DNA of 64,000 nt. Source: Blasia pusilla (lineage: Eukaryota; Marchantiophyta; Marchantiopsida; Blasiales). Location: the NCBI GenBank assembly GCA_050084515.1, contig CM114271.1, forward strand, positions 67,146,001 through 67,210,000, written 5' to 3'. Made by a program: the position numbers and the translations under genes. This document shows positions 10,114 to 20,260 of this stretch, piece after piece (position 1 is the stretch's first letter; the number at the start of each line of letters is the position of its first letter). Under the pieces are notes generated by a model, which saw nothing but the letters and a program-made list of their open reading frames with translations, made no database searches and was not told where the DNA came from.

Positions 10114-12294
10114 CTACAAGCCATAATTACGCAATCCTCTCTTCACCATCTGTACCACTCTCTCCGCCAACCCATCCGCCTCAGGATAGTCTCTGGACAT
10201 GCTGCAATGATCTACCAGTGCCTGATCACACAAGGCCTGAAACTCTCCCCTGAACTTGGTACCCTGGTCAGTCAACACCTCCGCCGGTGCACCAAAGTGA
10301 CTAAGCACACGATCTAGAAATGCATAAGTTGTTCCCTTGCTCGCTTTGTCTGGTAGTGCCACCAACTCTATCCACTTGGAGAAATGCTCTACCATGACCA
10401 ACACGTACCTATGATGACGCCTCGTCAATGGCAAAGGTCCCGCAAAGTCTAAACTCCACCGATAACCTAAACCCATAATCAGCAAAGGATGTAACTTCGG
10501 AGTGGGAGCATTGAAGGATGCTTGCACTCTGTCACATACCATACATCTGCCCACAAACTGTTGTATCCCAGTATGCATGCCGCGCCACCAATACTGAACC
10601 TGGAGTAAGGTGGAAGTACGCTTTACTCCAAAATGTCCCAACTCCTCATGGGCATGTCGCACTACACGTGCTTGCTGGGAAGGATGAGGTACCACTCGTA
10701 TCCTACCATCTCCCCATACCCGCAAAATATGAGTCCCCTCCCACCTGAACCTCCTGGCTCTCTGTAGGATCCGATCCCGCTCCCTAGCACTCACTATGCT
10801 CGCTATGACGCAAGTGCGCAAGAACTCCACAACCTCCACGTCGTCATGGATATCACGACCACCTGTCGCCTCCTCACTAACCTCCGGATCCAAAGACTCA
10901 TCATCCAATCCCACCACTGGAGTCATCACCGCGGGTCGACCCGCCATAGTCAACCAACAAAGATAGGCAGATGCATGCCAACCGGGCACCATCTCCTCAT
11001 CACTCTCTCCATGCCATCGAGCTCCTGTGTCGTCTCTTTGACTTGGACATGCGTTACGACTCAACCTATCCGCATCCTGGTTCAGCCGAACTCGCCTATA
11101 AACCACCTCAAACTCATACTCCTGTAGTAATAGAGCCCACCTGGCAAGCTTTCCCGTAAGCTTGTCGGACTCCATCAACCACCTCAACGGCTCATGATCA
11201 GTGATAAGTGTGAAAGGGTTGCCGAATAAATAGCACTTGAAATGTGCCACGACCCACACTGCAGCCAAGCACTCTCCCTCGTAGGAGCTATACTTTGCCT
11301 CTGCAATGTTGTTCGATCGGCTCGTGTAAGCCACAACAAACTCCCTCTCCTCATCATCCCTCTGAGTAAGCACTGCTCCTAGACCCAACATGCTCCAATC
11401 CATATGTAACTGGAATGGGCGACCCCTAACCGGTCTCTGTAAAATGGGTGAGGACGTCAACCTATCCTTGAGCTCCTGAAATGCTCCCTCCTGATCATCT
11501 CCCGACAACCAAACGTGATCAAGTCTCGTCAACAAGGTCAAAGACTTCGCGATCGCACTAAAACCTTTGACATACCATCGAGAGAAGTTTGCCAGTCCAA
11601 GAAATGCTCGGACTCGACTCACATCTGTAGGGCGTGGAATATGCGCAAAAACCTCTACCTTCGTGTGCTGAACGCCTAACCCACTCGAGTATATGGTGTC
11701 TCCCAAGTACTCAATTTGCTCTTGAAAGAATCTGCACTTGCCTGGATATAACTTCAGTCCATGTAACTGCAATCGCCGAAACACCTCCTCCAAGTGTCGC
11801 TCATGCTTTTCAACCGTGGAACTGAAGATAAGAATATCATCTATGTAACATCGTACAAAATCCAAGCCAAATAGAATCCTATCCATCACTCTTTGAAACT
11901 CTGGAGGCACGTTCTTCAACCCAAATGGTAAGAACCGCCACTGATACAAGCAATCTCTCCCGAACCGATCTATCCCCCAGAATGTTGTCTTCTCCCTGTC
12001 CTCCAACCTGATAGGAAGCTGATGATAGCCAACATGGAGATCTAAAGTACTGAAGATCTTTGCATGCCCTACCGCATCAAAGATCTCCTCAGGAGTAGGC
12101 ATGGCGTACCGATCTGACCTCGTCTGTCGGTTGATAGGACGGTAATCTCCACACATCCGCCTATCCGTCCTATTGCCATACATATCCTTCTTCGCCCACA
12201 TGGCTGTGGCAGATGCATACTCCCCATGTGATAACTCCACAAGTCTTGCCTCCAACAAGTCCTGACTCCTGCTTTGAATCAAGGCTCGCTCCAT
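10114..12294 (-). CDS. Reverse transcriptase-RNase H-integrase (copy 1)
   Basis: A 726-residue open frame. RT: Asp85 in STLDLHVGYHQ, and YIDD at 150-153. RNase H from about 290: Asp299, Glu341 in EGECLA, TDHEPL near 366, and DADRLSR near 408. Integrase: H2C2 zinc binder His549, His554, Cys584, Cys587, then catalytic Asp616 (LDFAGP), Asp676 (LTDQG) and Glu near 711 (AERVVQ). The order RT-RNase H-integrase is that of Ty3/gypsy. The 5' end continues upstream in frame only to about 12330, where an inverted segment breaks the polyprotein. The 3' end is a TAG (10114-10116) inside the integrase, so it is a fragment. Preservation of this long frame suggests a fairly recent insertion. Confidence 0.92.
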   Translation of the reverse strand: MERALIQSRSQDLLEARLVELSHGEYASATAMWAKKDMYGNRTDRRMCGDYRPINRQTRSDRYAMPTPEEIFDAVGHAKIFSTLDLHVGYHQLPIRLEDREKTTFWGIDRFGRDCLYQWRFLPFGLKNVPPEFQRVMDRILFGLDFVRCYIDDILIFSSTVEKHERHLEEVFRRLQLHGLKLYPGKCRFFQEQIEYLGDTIYSSGLGVQHTKVEVFAHIPRPTDVSRVRAFLGLANFSRWYVKGFSAIAKSLTLLTRLDHVWLSGDDQEGAFQELKDRLTSSPILQRPVRGRPFQLHMDWSMLGLGAVLTQRDDEEREFVVAYTSRSNNIAEAKYSSYEGECLAAVWVVAHFKCYLFGNPFTLITDHEPLRWLMESDKLTGKLARWALLLQEYEFEVVYRRVRLNQDADRLSRNACPSQRDDTGARWHGESDEEMVPGWHASAYLCWLTMAGRPAVMTPVVGLDDESLDPEVSEEATGGRDIHDDVEVVEFLRTCVIASIVSARERDRILQRARRFRWEGTHILRVWGDGRIRVVPHPSQQARVVRHAHEELGHFGVKRTSTLLQVQYWWRGMHTGIQQFVGRCMVCDRVQASFNAPTPKLHPLLIMGLGYRWSLDFAGPLPLTRRHHRYVLVMVEHFSKWIELVALPDKASKGTTYAFLDRVLSHFGAPAEVLTDQGTKFRGEFQALCDQALVDHCSMSRDYPEADGLAERVVQMVKRGLRNYGL

Positions 12295-12309
12295 ATCAAA
12301 ATACCTGGA

Positions 12310-12760
12310 GGGTTGACAAAAGATCGGCGAGTATCATCCATACCGTCACGTCCACGAGTTGGACCATTGCCTACAGGGTCTGTACAGGCATTGGCTGGGG
12401 GCTAGACGAGGAGAGATAGGCACCCATGGACTTCCTGGGACGTCGTTCGAGCAGAGAGTGCGAAGGCGGCCAGAGTATCACATGTTCATTGTTCGGATGT
12501 AGAGCATGGTGTAGGAGGTCAGAATGGAGTGGCTGTTGCGGAGGTGGCTAGGGTTCCTACATAGCAACCAAAGCCGAAGGTTGCATCCTCTCCGAGTGAG
12601 GTCATGATGGAGACTAGGGAGCTTGTGATAGGTCTCAAGTTGATAGGAGGAGAGCGACGGTGAGCTCATAGGTTTGTGAGAGGGCATGTCAGTTGTTTTT
12701 CCTTAAGTATGAGAGACTTGGGTACGCTGAAGGATCCCGGGATACGGATTGAGTTGCTCG
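12310..12760 (+). other. Inverted internal segment of gypsy copy 1 (RT N-terminal extension)
   Basis: On the plus strand, against the rest of the element, 12560-12757 encodes KLIGGERR and then CFSLSMRDLGTLKDPGIRIE. This matches KLTGGEKRR and CFAFSMKELGSLVGPGIRID at the start of the RT region in copy 2 (minus strand). The flanks in copy 1 are minus-strand methyltransferase (ending ANGRE at about 12760) and minus-strand RT (PIFCQPSRYFDMERAL from about 12330). In copy 2 the stretch between the equivalent points is about 540 bp, so one block was flipped in place with some loss. Confidence 0.75.
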
Positions 12761-13865
12761 CGCCCATTTGCTATAGTCTCCTCCAATGCTCCGGTCACCT
12801 CATCCCAAATCATGCCTGGCCCTCCCTGACGAAAGACATGGGATACTTGGAAGCTTACCAACGTAGGTAAGGCTGCCCTCAACTCCTCCACCCTGTTGGC
12901 CATGGCCAACGGTGGTCTATCATCCCGTGTCACCACTTGAGATCGACGCCCTGAGCCCAAAATAGCATCCACTATGAGATGTGGTGCTCTTTGGACTCCA
13001 TCGTATGCTCGACTCAATACCTCTCATGGTATCAGGTTCGTCCACCACAGTCCTGGATGATGGGCACGTGATCCAACTCTCGCCGCATCTAATAACACAG
13101 CAAGTCCCAACGAGGACCTCAATTGATGCACACTCGTCATCACACGTGCATGAGTGTCTCCGAACAAGAGCACGTTCTCCAAAATGTACGTTGGAGAACA
13201 TATCTGACTCTCTTGCAAGTGTCGTACTACTCACAACATATCCCAAAACATCCCTGATCTCGGATCCTGCAATCCAAATCCTTGGCCAGCTAATGAATGA
13301 CCCTAATATGGCCATCCAGCAATCACCAAATGAATGGTGCCAACTCTATCCAGATCATGCGCCCCCACCAAAGAGATGTCGGCGGGTACTGTATGCTGCT
13401 ATCCCCGTACTGTAGATACCGGCAACAACTCAGGATACCTCTGGACCAATCTTGCCACATGACGTAATGATACTCGCCGCGTGCGGTCTCATCTCTCTCC
13501 ACATAAAGGTACTGATGCACCCGTATGCCCGCCTGCAATACTGCAGCCAATCTGGTGCTAATCCCTTCGAAGAGATCTAACACCCTAACACCCTCCTCAA
13601 GGCACTGCCACACAACGGGGGTGGTATCTAGTGGGATCAACGTCTCCACTCCAAGAGCCCGATTGCCACGTGACTCTCGATGCTCCGAGATAAAAGCATG
13701 CCTCCACGCCTGCCTCACGAGGTTGTCGGCACTCCTCTGTAGCTCTCGAGTCGTACCCCACAATGGTGAAGAGGTCTCGCCAATATGGGAAGAGACACCC
13801 GCCATCCTCAACCCAAAACATCCTTGTAGCCATAGAGGGTGGGTCCATTTTTTTGTCTTGTCCAA
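12761..13865 (-). pseudogene. Cytosine-C5 DNA methyltransferase (copy 1, broken)
   Basis: Spread over several frames. 13323-13865 has motif I (VRVLDLFEGIST) and motif II (YLYVERDET). 13303-13311 is motif IV, where the catalytic Pro-Cys-Gln reads Pro-Tyr-stop (TAT TAG). 13024-13218 has motif VI (YILENVLLFGD) and motif VIII (LLDAARVGSRAH..LWWTNL). 12761-13017 carries the target-recognition side (AYDGVQRAPHLIVD...GGPGMIWDE). The C-terminal motif X is lost at the inversion. C5 methyltransferases use the motif IV Cys to attack cytosine C6, so this copy is dead twice over. The frame runs into satellite sequence at 13825. Confidence 0.85.
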
Positions 13866-15065
13866 ATATTTGGTCTTTATCTGAAATTAAATGTAACTGA
13901 TCATTCAAGTGTATTTAAGCTTCTTGCAAAGTTTCAATGAAAATGGAGTTTTGATATAAAAGCTACAAAATATGAGTGTTTTTTGGCCTTTGCAATTAAA
14001 GCTTCTAGCCAAAGACAATATGTCCATTTCTCCTCTTTTCCAAGTTTGTGGTCTAGATCTCAAATTTTGGAAGATGGATCATTCAAGTATATCGTGCAAT
14101 GGGAAAAGATTCAATGAAAAAAGAGTTGTGACGAAAAAAGAAAAAATATATAAGTGGTTTTTGGACCCGTAAGATTTAATTTAAATCTTCTAGCCAAAGA
14201 AAATCTATTTAGTTTTCATATTGTCCAAGTATTTGGTCTTGGTCAGAAATTCATAAAGATTAATAATTCAAGGGTATGTAGGCATCTCGCAAAGTTTCAA
14301 TGAAAATGGAGGTGTGACAAAAGCTTAAAAATATAGAAGTGGTTTTTGGACTTGCACGATTAAACCTTCTAGCCAAAGACAGTATATCCATTTTTCATCT
14401 TATCCAAGTGTTTCTTGAAGATCTAAAATTTGGAACACTTCATTGTTAAAAGTGTTTCTAGGCATTTTTCAAAGCTTCAATAAAAATGGACTTGTGACCA
14501 AAAGCCCAACAATATTTGAGTGTCTTTTGGACCCGCAAGATTAAACCTTTTAGCCAAAGACGGCATGTCCATTTTTCATCTTCTCCAAGTGTTTGTATTT
14601 GATTTGAAATTTAGGACATTTCGTCCATATAGTCAGAGACGATCTCTCTATTTTCCATTTGGCCAAGTGTTTGGTCTTGATCTGAAATTTGAGTTGATTG
14701 ATCATTCAAGTCTATCTAGGCAATGAGCAAAGTTTTAATAAAAATGGAGTTGTAACAAAAAGCTCCAAAATATGTAAGTGGATTTTGGACCCACGTGATT
14801 AAACCTTCTAGCCAAAGATGGTCTGTCATTTTTCATCTTGTCCAAGTATTGGGTCTTGATCTAAAATTCAAGAAGATTGATCATTCAATTGTATCTAAGC
14901 ATCTCTCAAAGTTTCAATGAAAATGAAATTGTGATTAAAAGCTAAAAAATGTATGTGTTTTTTTTTTGGATTGTGTGATTAAACCTTCTAACCATAGACA
15001 ATATGTCCAATTTTCATCTTGTCCAAGTGTTTGGTCTTGATTTGAAACTCGATACGATTGTTCAT
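13825..15065. repeat. 180-bp tandem satellite, right arm
   Basis: The same monomer family as 7635-8850, with anchors at about 13911, 14089, 14273, 14453, 14711 and 14890. One monomer near 14630 is truncated and fused to the next. It resumes within a monomer at CCTTGTAGCC, a different phase from where the left arm stops, so some satellite DNA was lost when the TE block came in or was rearranged. It ends near 15065 in unrelated AT-rich DNA. Confidence 0.88.
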
Positions 15066-15187
15066 TTAATAATATAACCTATTGGATATAATTTATAAGG
15101 GATGAGTGCCCAACGCCTAGAAATAACATCAACCATTTCCACAACTCTGAATATTATCACACAAAAGTCACAATGCCTTCCACCAAT

Positions 15188-16720
15188 TCAACGCCATGGA
15201 GTTATAGGAAAAGAACTTGTTTCTTTCATTATCTCAAATATATGGTGATAAATATGCCATGTTATTGGTTTATAACCTTCATACTCTCTCTTAAAAAAAA
15301 TTGTTGGCAAAGCCACAATAAAGAACTCCTCATCTTTTGTCCAAAAAATCGTGATCGGCCACAATAGTCTCAATCTTTGATGCCTTCTCCTTTTGCCTTG
15401 TATCCTTCCTATTGAAATACTCCCAAAAAGCATTTGTAGAAACCATGACATGGAATGCCTACCTTTATTCTAAGACACGTTCCAACATTATAAAGTTTTT
15501 CATAAAGCATGTGTTAGCAAGAAGCAACAATTGTCTCTTTATTAGGTTGGTTTCCATGAATTTGGTCATCACACAAGTTCTTGTCTTTACAAATACTACT
15601 ATCTCATGAGCTTGAGCAAAAATTCTATCCATCCAAGGCCACTTAGCCCATTCTTTGCATACCAAATCATGAGAATGTGATACATCCACCCTAGAGTATG
15701 CGAGGAAACTTTGCTTCAATAAGTTTCCTAGCTATTACTTGCTCATTTCTAGCATTATTTGTCACAAGTTGCAACACATTCTTTGGACCTATATGACTGA
15801 AAGTCATCTCTATGTGATTTGCCAACCAATCAGTAGTTTAGGATTTTCCTTTCTCAATCATCTCTACAAACTCAATCATGATCTCACCTTACTGTGGACA
15901 TGAGACCATGATCTTCACAAAAGATTCAATTCTCACATTGGTCCAAGCATCTATGATGATCGTGGCTCCCAAACACAAATTATCTATTACAACACGAACC
16001 TTTCCCTTTACCTTCCCCATAAGCTTCTCAAGTAGAGTGACATGCAAGGAATTGTAACTAGGACTTGAGTAACCATTCATCTTTGTTGTTGCCAACACTG
16101 CTTGCTTGAAAGCATCTTTCTGTACTACGTTGAATAGTGGTTTACATTCATAAAAATACTTCTTCCAAATTTTATTTAGAACTTCTATTCGTTGGAGGTT
16201 GAAAAGATCCCTCAGATCTGCTTGCTTCTTTCTAGTGCTACTAGTCCCCCGACTCGGCCCAACTACCCCTCTGCATTCGTCTAAACTGCCATTTGGTTTG
16301 ATGTCCACAACCCTATCAACATTGGACATAAAAAAAAACTATTTTTTGTCTCCTACAAACTCAATTGCAATGGCATTGTCTGCAATTCACTCAAGGGGCT
16401 CCCTTCCCTTCTCTATCTATCTCCCATAAATATCCTATTTTAGAGGTCCCGTTGCACATTAGGACGTATCTTTACATATAATTTGGCATGATGGATATCT
16501 TGATTCCTATCCTTTGTCTTTTTAAACTCTCATCTGAAATGCTCCACCATCTATGTGCTATGATATGCTCTCATCAAATAGGAAAAATACTTACATTTCC
16601 ATTTGCTTAATATTCCACCTTCCACTTGTACTTCTTCCCAAGGTTCTTTAAAGATAAATTGGAGTTCTCTAGCTTTGGTCATGATAACAAGTAGATAAAA
16701 TTCCCACCCAAATAATGTTT
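15188..16720 (-). pseudogene. hAT-type transposase with DUF659 domain, degenerate
   Basis: Read on the minus strand. A BED-finger-like start near 16550-16640 (EPWEEVQVEGG..SKWKCKY) has its second Cys replaced by Phe. The DUF659 core at 15889-16329 has GYSSPSYNSLHVTLLEKLMG and ATIIIDAWTN. It is followed by WAKWPWMDRIFAQAHEIVVF (15465-15719) and FWTKDEEFFIVALPTIFFK (15188-15451). At least two stops and several frameshifts separate the pieces. hAT transposases cut and paste DNA transposons. I did not find the terminal inverted repeats. Confidence 0.75.
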
Positions 16721-17379
16721 GAGTAATTTGGAATAATTTTACAGGCTCAATAATGAGATATCTTGACCTATGAAATATATGCAAATTACACCTTATATTG
16801 TCTGTGAATGCTCCCATAGCAATCTAGCTTGGAACACTCACTATGAACAAAAAAGATCAATATGCTAACCTAGATAACCAAGATACCTTAAATTATCAAC
16901 CCTCTCGAGTGGCAAAACATATTCTCCCTCATCAAGATCATCTCCATATGGAGAAATAAACTTAGACAAAAGAGTAGAGAAAGTGAGACATGGGGAGAGG
17001 AGTGAGATTGTGAGATAATATTATAAATGAGCAAGTATATATATGAAAGCATGGAAGGAAGGGAACTTACCCTTGATTCTTTTTTCTCATCTATCCCCAC
17101 TTATTATTAATGCATAAAAAAATTCCATTAATAAACATGTAGCAAATCTTATTTTGTGCTCCAAATCCAAATCCTTTCTCAATTATCTTGACTTCTTCAC
17201 CGATTTACAACTAAACTATTTTAGACATCTCGAACATAATCACCCTACTCACTTACACTCTAACCTTCCCCTTTCCTCTCCACCTTTGAACATGAGTGAT
17301 GTGGCCTCCCCAACTAACCGTACCTACAACCTTCCCCTACTATAGACAACCAGCATTTGCTTGCACTAATCCACAAGAG
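16721..17379. other. AT-rich spacer, nothing recognised
   Basis: No gene-like frame or repeat relationship to other parts of the window was seen here. Confidence 0.4.
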
Positions 17380-18130
17380 CCCATGCCAAGACCGAACTTA
17401 GCCTGCGTCATACCCACATTGAACCCATCGCGGGCCCGTGTTGGGCTCACACCCCTCACTCTTGGTGCCCCTTTGCTCGCCCGTGGAGCCTGCACGGGCA
17501 AATCGTGCATAAAAAAGTCACGGGCCGAGACTGGGTTCGGCATGTCCATGGACATGTCTGTTTCTGTGCAACCTTGGTTGGCCATATGTGCTATTTCTAC
17601 TTCAATTTTACATGAGAAAATTTTAAGAAGAAAAGGGAAGAATCAATTACGTGCACCAACCAAGTTTTTCATGCGCCTACTCCCTTGAACTTTAGTGTTA
17701 TGTGTCGTCGGAGCTTGCATTCAACATATCACACTCTTATTACTAATCTACATCTAATATGGTTACACAAACCATGTCTTTTCTAGACTCAATTTGTTTG
17801 GACATGTTCATGGACTACTCTTTGTGGGCTGCAACTCGCATGCGCACCTAAGCCGCCCTGCCCACAATGTACACCACACGGGCTTGGACAACCCACAACT
17901 TGTTTAAGAATATGTCGTCTATTTTGTAGCCCGCACCGGCCCTCCCTAAGCCTGATGTAGCCCGTATAAGGCGGGCTCAGGCCCACCCTATGCGGTGTAC
18001 TTTGCGGGCAAGGCCGTCTTGGGTGCAGGCCGCGGGTACCCGCGCCCTCATGGATATGTCCATCCTAGGGTCGGACATAAGTCTGCGGACATTGGCTTTA
18101 TCCGTGTCCAACCTTGGCATCTAAACACAC
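17380..18130. repeat. GC-rich interspersed repeat with GGGCC/CCCGTG motifs
   Basis: An island of high GC in AT-rich DNA, with repeated words such as GCGGGC, CCCGTG and GTCCATGGACATGTC. The block ATGGACATGTCTGTTTCTG near 17550 recurs in diverged form near 18050 and again at 26815 (ATGGACAAGTCCGTTTCCAT). The two loci therefore carry members of one repeat family. Open frames across it on both strands have no recognisable protein. Class unknown. Confidence 0.45.
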
Positions 18131-18331
18131 TCACATTAGCCATGGTTGGATCAACCAACCTTGTGTCTCTTGAGTCTTGGTCTCGTGCCATCTTTCAAGC
18201 TCAACCAATCTAGACGGGGGTAGGTAATGAGCCAACCTCTCATTTCCCAACACATGAAAGTCCTTCAATACTTGGGATAGACTTCCTTGATAGTCTAAGA
18301 ACAAAAAATAGCACTAGCGTGCCTAGTTGTG

Positions 18332-19612
18332 ATACCCAAAATTTTAAAATTTTGAGATTTATACCTTTTGATTCAAGGAATGAAGACTCTATGAAGTAAA
18401 GGTTGTATATACAAGACTATTTTAGATATTATGGTTGTGAATTGGAAGAATGAGTAATATTGAAGTGGATTTCAAAACTCCTAGGACAAGGCATAGAGGT
18501 GGAAGATCAAGGATTTGCTTTATAGGAGAGGGAAATGCGATAACGAAGTCTAAAGACTAAGAGCAAAGCTTGGAAAAGACAATGAAGCCTTATTAAGAAC
18601 TTGTTTATGAAGTGCTTTGCTCTTGAACGAAGCACAATGAAGAAGAAGAGGAAGAAGAACTTTGCTCTTCAGCAAAGGACAAAGCATGTGGAACAAGAGC
18701 AAAGATTGCAGCGCTTCGTCCTCAGGAAGAGCTTTGTTCTCAAGGAAAGAAGAAGAAGTCCAGACTTCGCAGCGAAGCGAAGCTAAGACTCGAAGTGATT
18801 TCAAGCAGCACACTGTTAGAACAGTTCGACTAGGAAGAGGCGCGACTTTTTGGACCAGATAGAAGTTAGGACAGTTACGCCCAACGAATTCATAGCGATC
18901 ATAGGAAAAGATAAGAGAATCGTAGATCAAGGTAGTTACAAACTCTCAATAGACACTAGATTTGTAAGAGACGCTTCAGATCTTTGGACCTACTACTGCC
19001 TCGGAAGATATTTAAGAAGCATGAAAGTAGCTATCATTATCATTCTTTCACGAAGTCCTTATGTTGAAGGAAAGGTCCGAGTAAGGGAGTAGTACCTTCT
19101 CAAGCTTATATACACTTTGAAGCTTTCTTATTCTTGATAGAGTAGTAAAGAACTCATTTCTTCATTATGATGTGCAATGCATATGTCTGAGAATTCTTTT
19201 TGGGTTTGTAGAGTGAAGAGTGAATCAGGAGAACCGTTTCATCATTAGAATAATCAACATTGAGTTGTAAGAAATTTGTTCGACAGAGAGTAGCCTGCCT
19301 AGACGGATTGAGTTCCGAAAGTAGGAGAAGCCAGCTTCTTGTTGAGGTCTCTGTGAGGTTCTTTGATGTTGAGTGAAGATCCATCTGAGCGTGAATTCAA
19401 TTCCACTGGAGAGAATTGAGGAAAGAAATCTTGGTATTAAGGAAGAGAAGAATACATTGATAAGTGATTGAATCCGAATTGTACACACTTAACTATAACT
19501 ATTGGAAGATAAATGCCATCTTGAACTCTCTTTTCACATAATCGTGATCCTCTTGGGGATGGAACTCATTAAATTATTGTAAAAAGATCAATTCTTATAC
19601 TTCTTGTATATT
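18332..19612 (+). mobile_element. Possible LTR of a gypsy-type element
   Basis: Begins TGTGATACCC and ends CTTGTATATTACA, fitting TG...CA termini. A TATA-like AGATATTTAAGAAG lies near 19010. A purine-rich block (AAGAAGAAGAGGAAGAAG) and GAAGCGAAGC repeats lie in between. No second LTR was seen, so this is a solo LTR or remnant at best. Confidence 0.35.
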
Positions 19613-19614
19613 AC

Positions 19615-20260
19615 ACCAGTGGTCCCAACTGCGCAATGGATCTTGAATGAGTCTCTAAGCGAGACTCAATATCTAAGTCACACATCAAAGTCCAAGGTTT
19701 GTGTCCATAATTGGCCAACGTCGACTCGGTTTGGTGTCCTAATCTCAAAGCTAATCTCTCAGTCTATCCTATGCCCTTGGTTCATCCCTATGGTTCTTCA
19801 AGGTGGACTTCAAGTTTCAAATACCCTTAGAGACCCTCTCCCTTATATATAGTTTTAGAGATCCCCACCCTCCGTACACTTTGTCTTCTTGGTTTGTTCG
19901 TTGTGCCCTCAACCCAACTATCATTCCAATAGCTTGGGGATGGTTTCAAGATCTAGAGTTTTGCTTATACATACATTTGTGTGAAATTGTAGTGCATTGG
20001 AATCGTTTTCCCACAAGCTTTCTAATGACATCTTATTAATACCAAACACATCTTCGATCTAGCCGTTATGACTTCAAACCTACATGGAAAACCCCCAATT
20101 ATAGCTCAATCAAGTTCGGAGTCCCACTTGAAGTTTGGTCTCGTTCTGTTAGGTTATGACCTTCATCATTTGAGATGACAATTGAGGCTCACGTCTCGCT
20201 TTTGCAACTCATGTCTCACTTGTGAGACTCCGACACGCTTCCATTCTAGTATGAATCCAC
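19615..20260 (-). mobile_element. Possible diverged gypsy LTR remnant, reverse orientation
   Basis: On the minus strand the stretch TCATTAGAAAGCTTGTGGG, preceded by GATGTGTTTGG, resembles the U3 of the chromovirus LTR at 28602 (GATGCGTTTGG...TTGGAAAGCTTATGC). A TATATAAGGGAGAGGG box lies downstream at about 19850. Similarity is weak and boundaries are uncertain. Confidence 0.35.

Larger units (their letters stand above)
9200..13828 (-). mobile_element. Ty3/gypsy element with DNA methyltransferase and PHD finger, copy 1 (truncated)
   Basis: Partial element read right to left: methyltransferase, reverse transcriptase, RNase H, integrase, PHD finger. Gag, protease, leader and 5' LTR are missing. 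The 3' side starts (plus strand) with TGTCGTGCG, the same outer terminus used by copy 2 at 43910 and 44306. The element lies inside the 180-bp satellite together with a Copia LTR fragment, with no target-site duplication, so the borders were rearranged after insertion. It is inactive because of a frameshifted methyltransferase, an internal inversion and stop codons. The long RT-RNase H-integrase frame survives. Confidence 0.88.
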
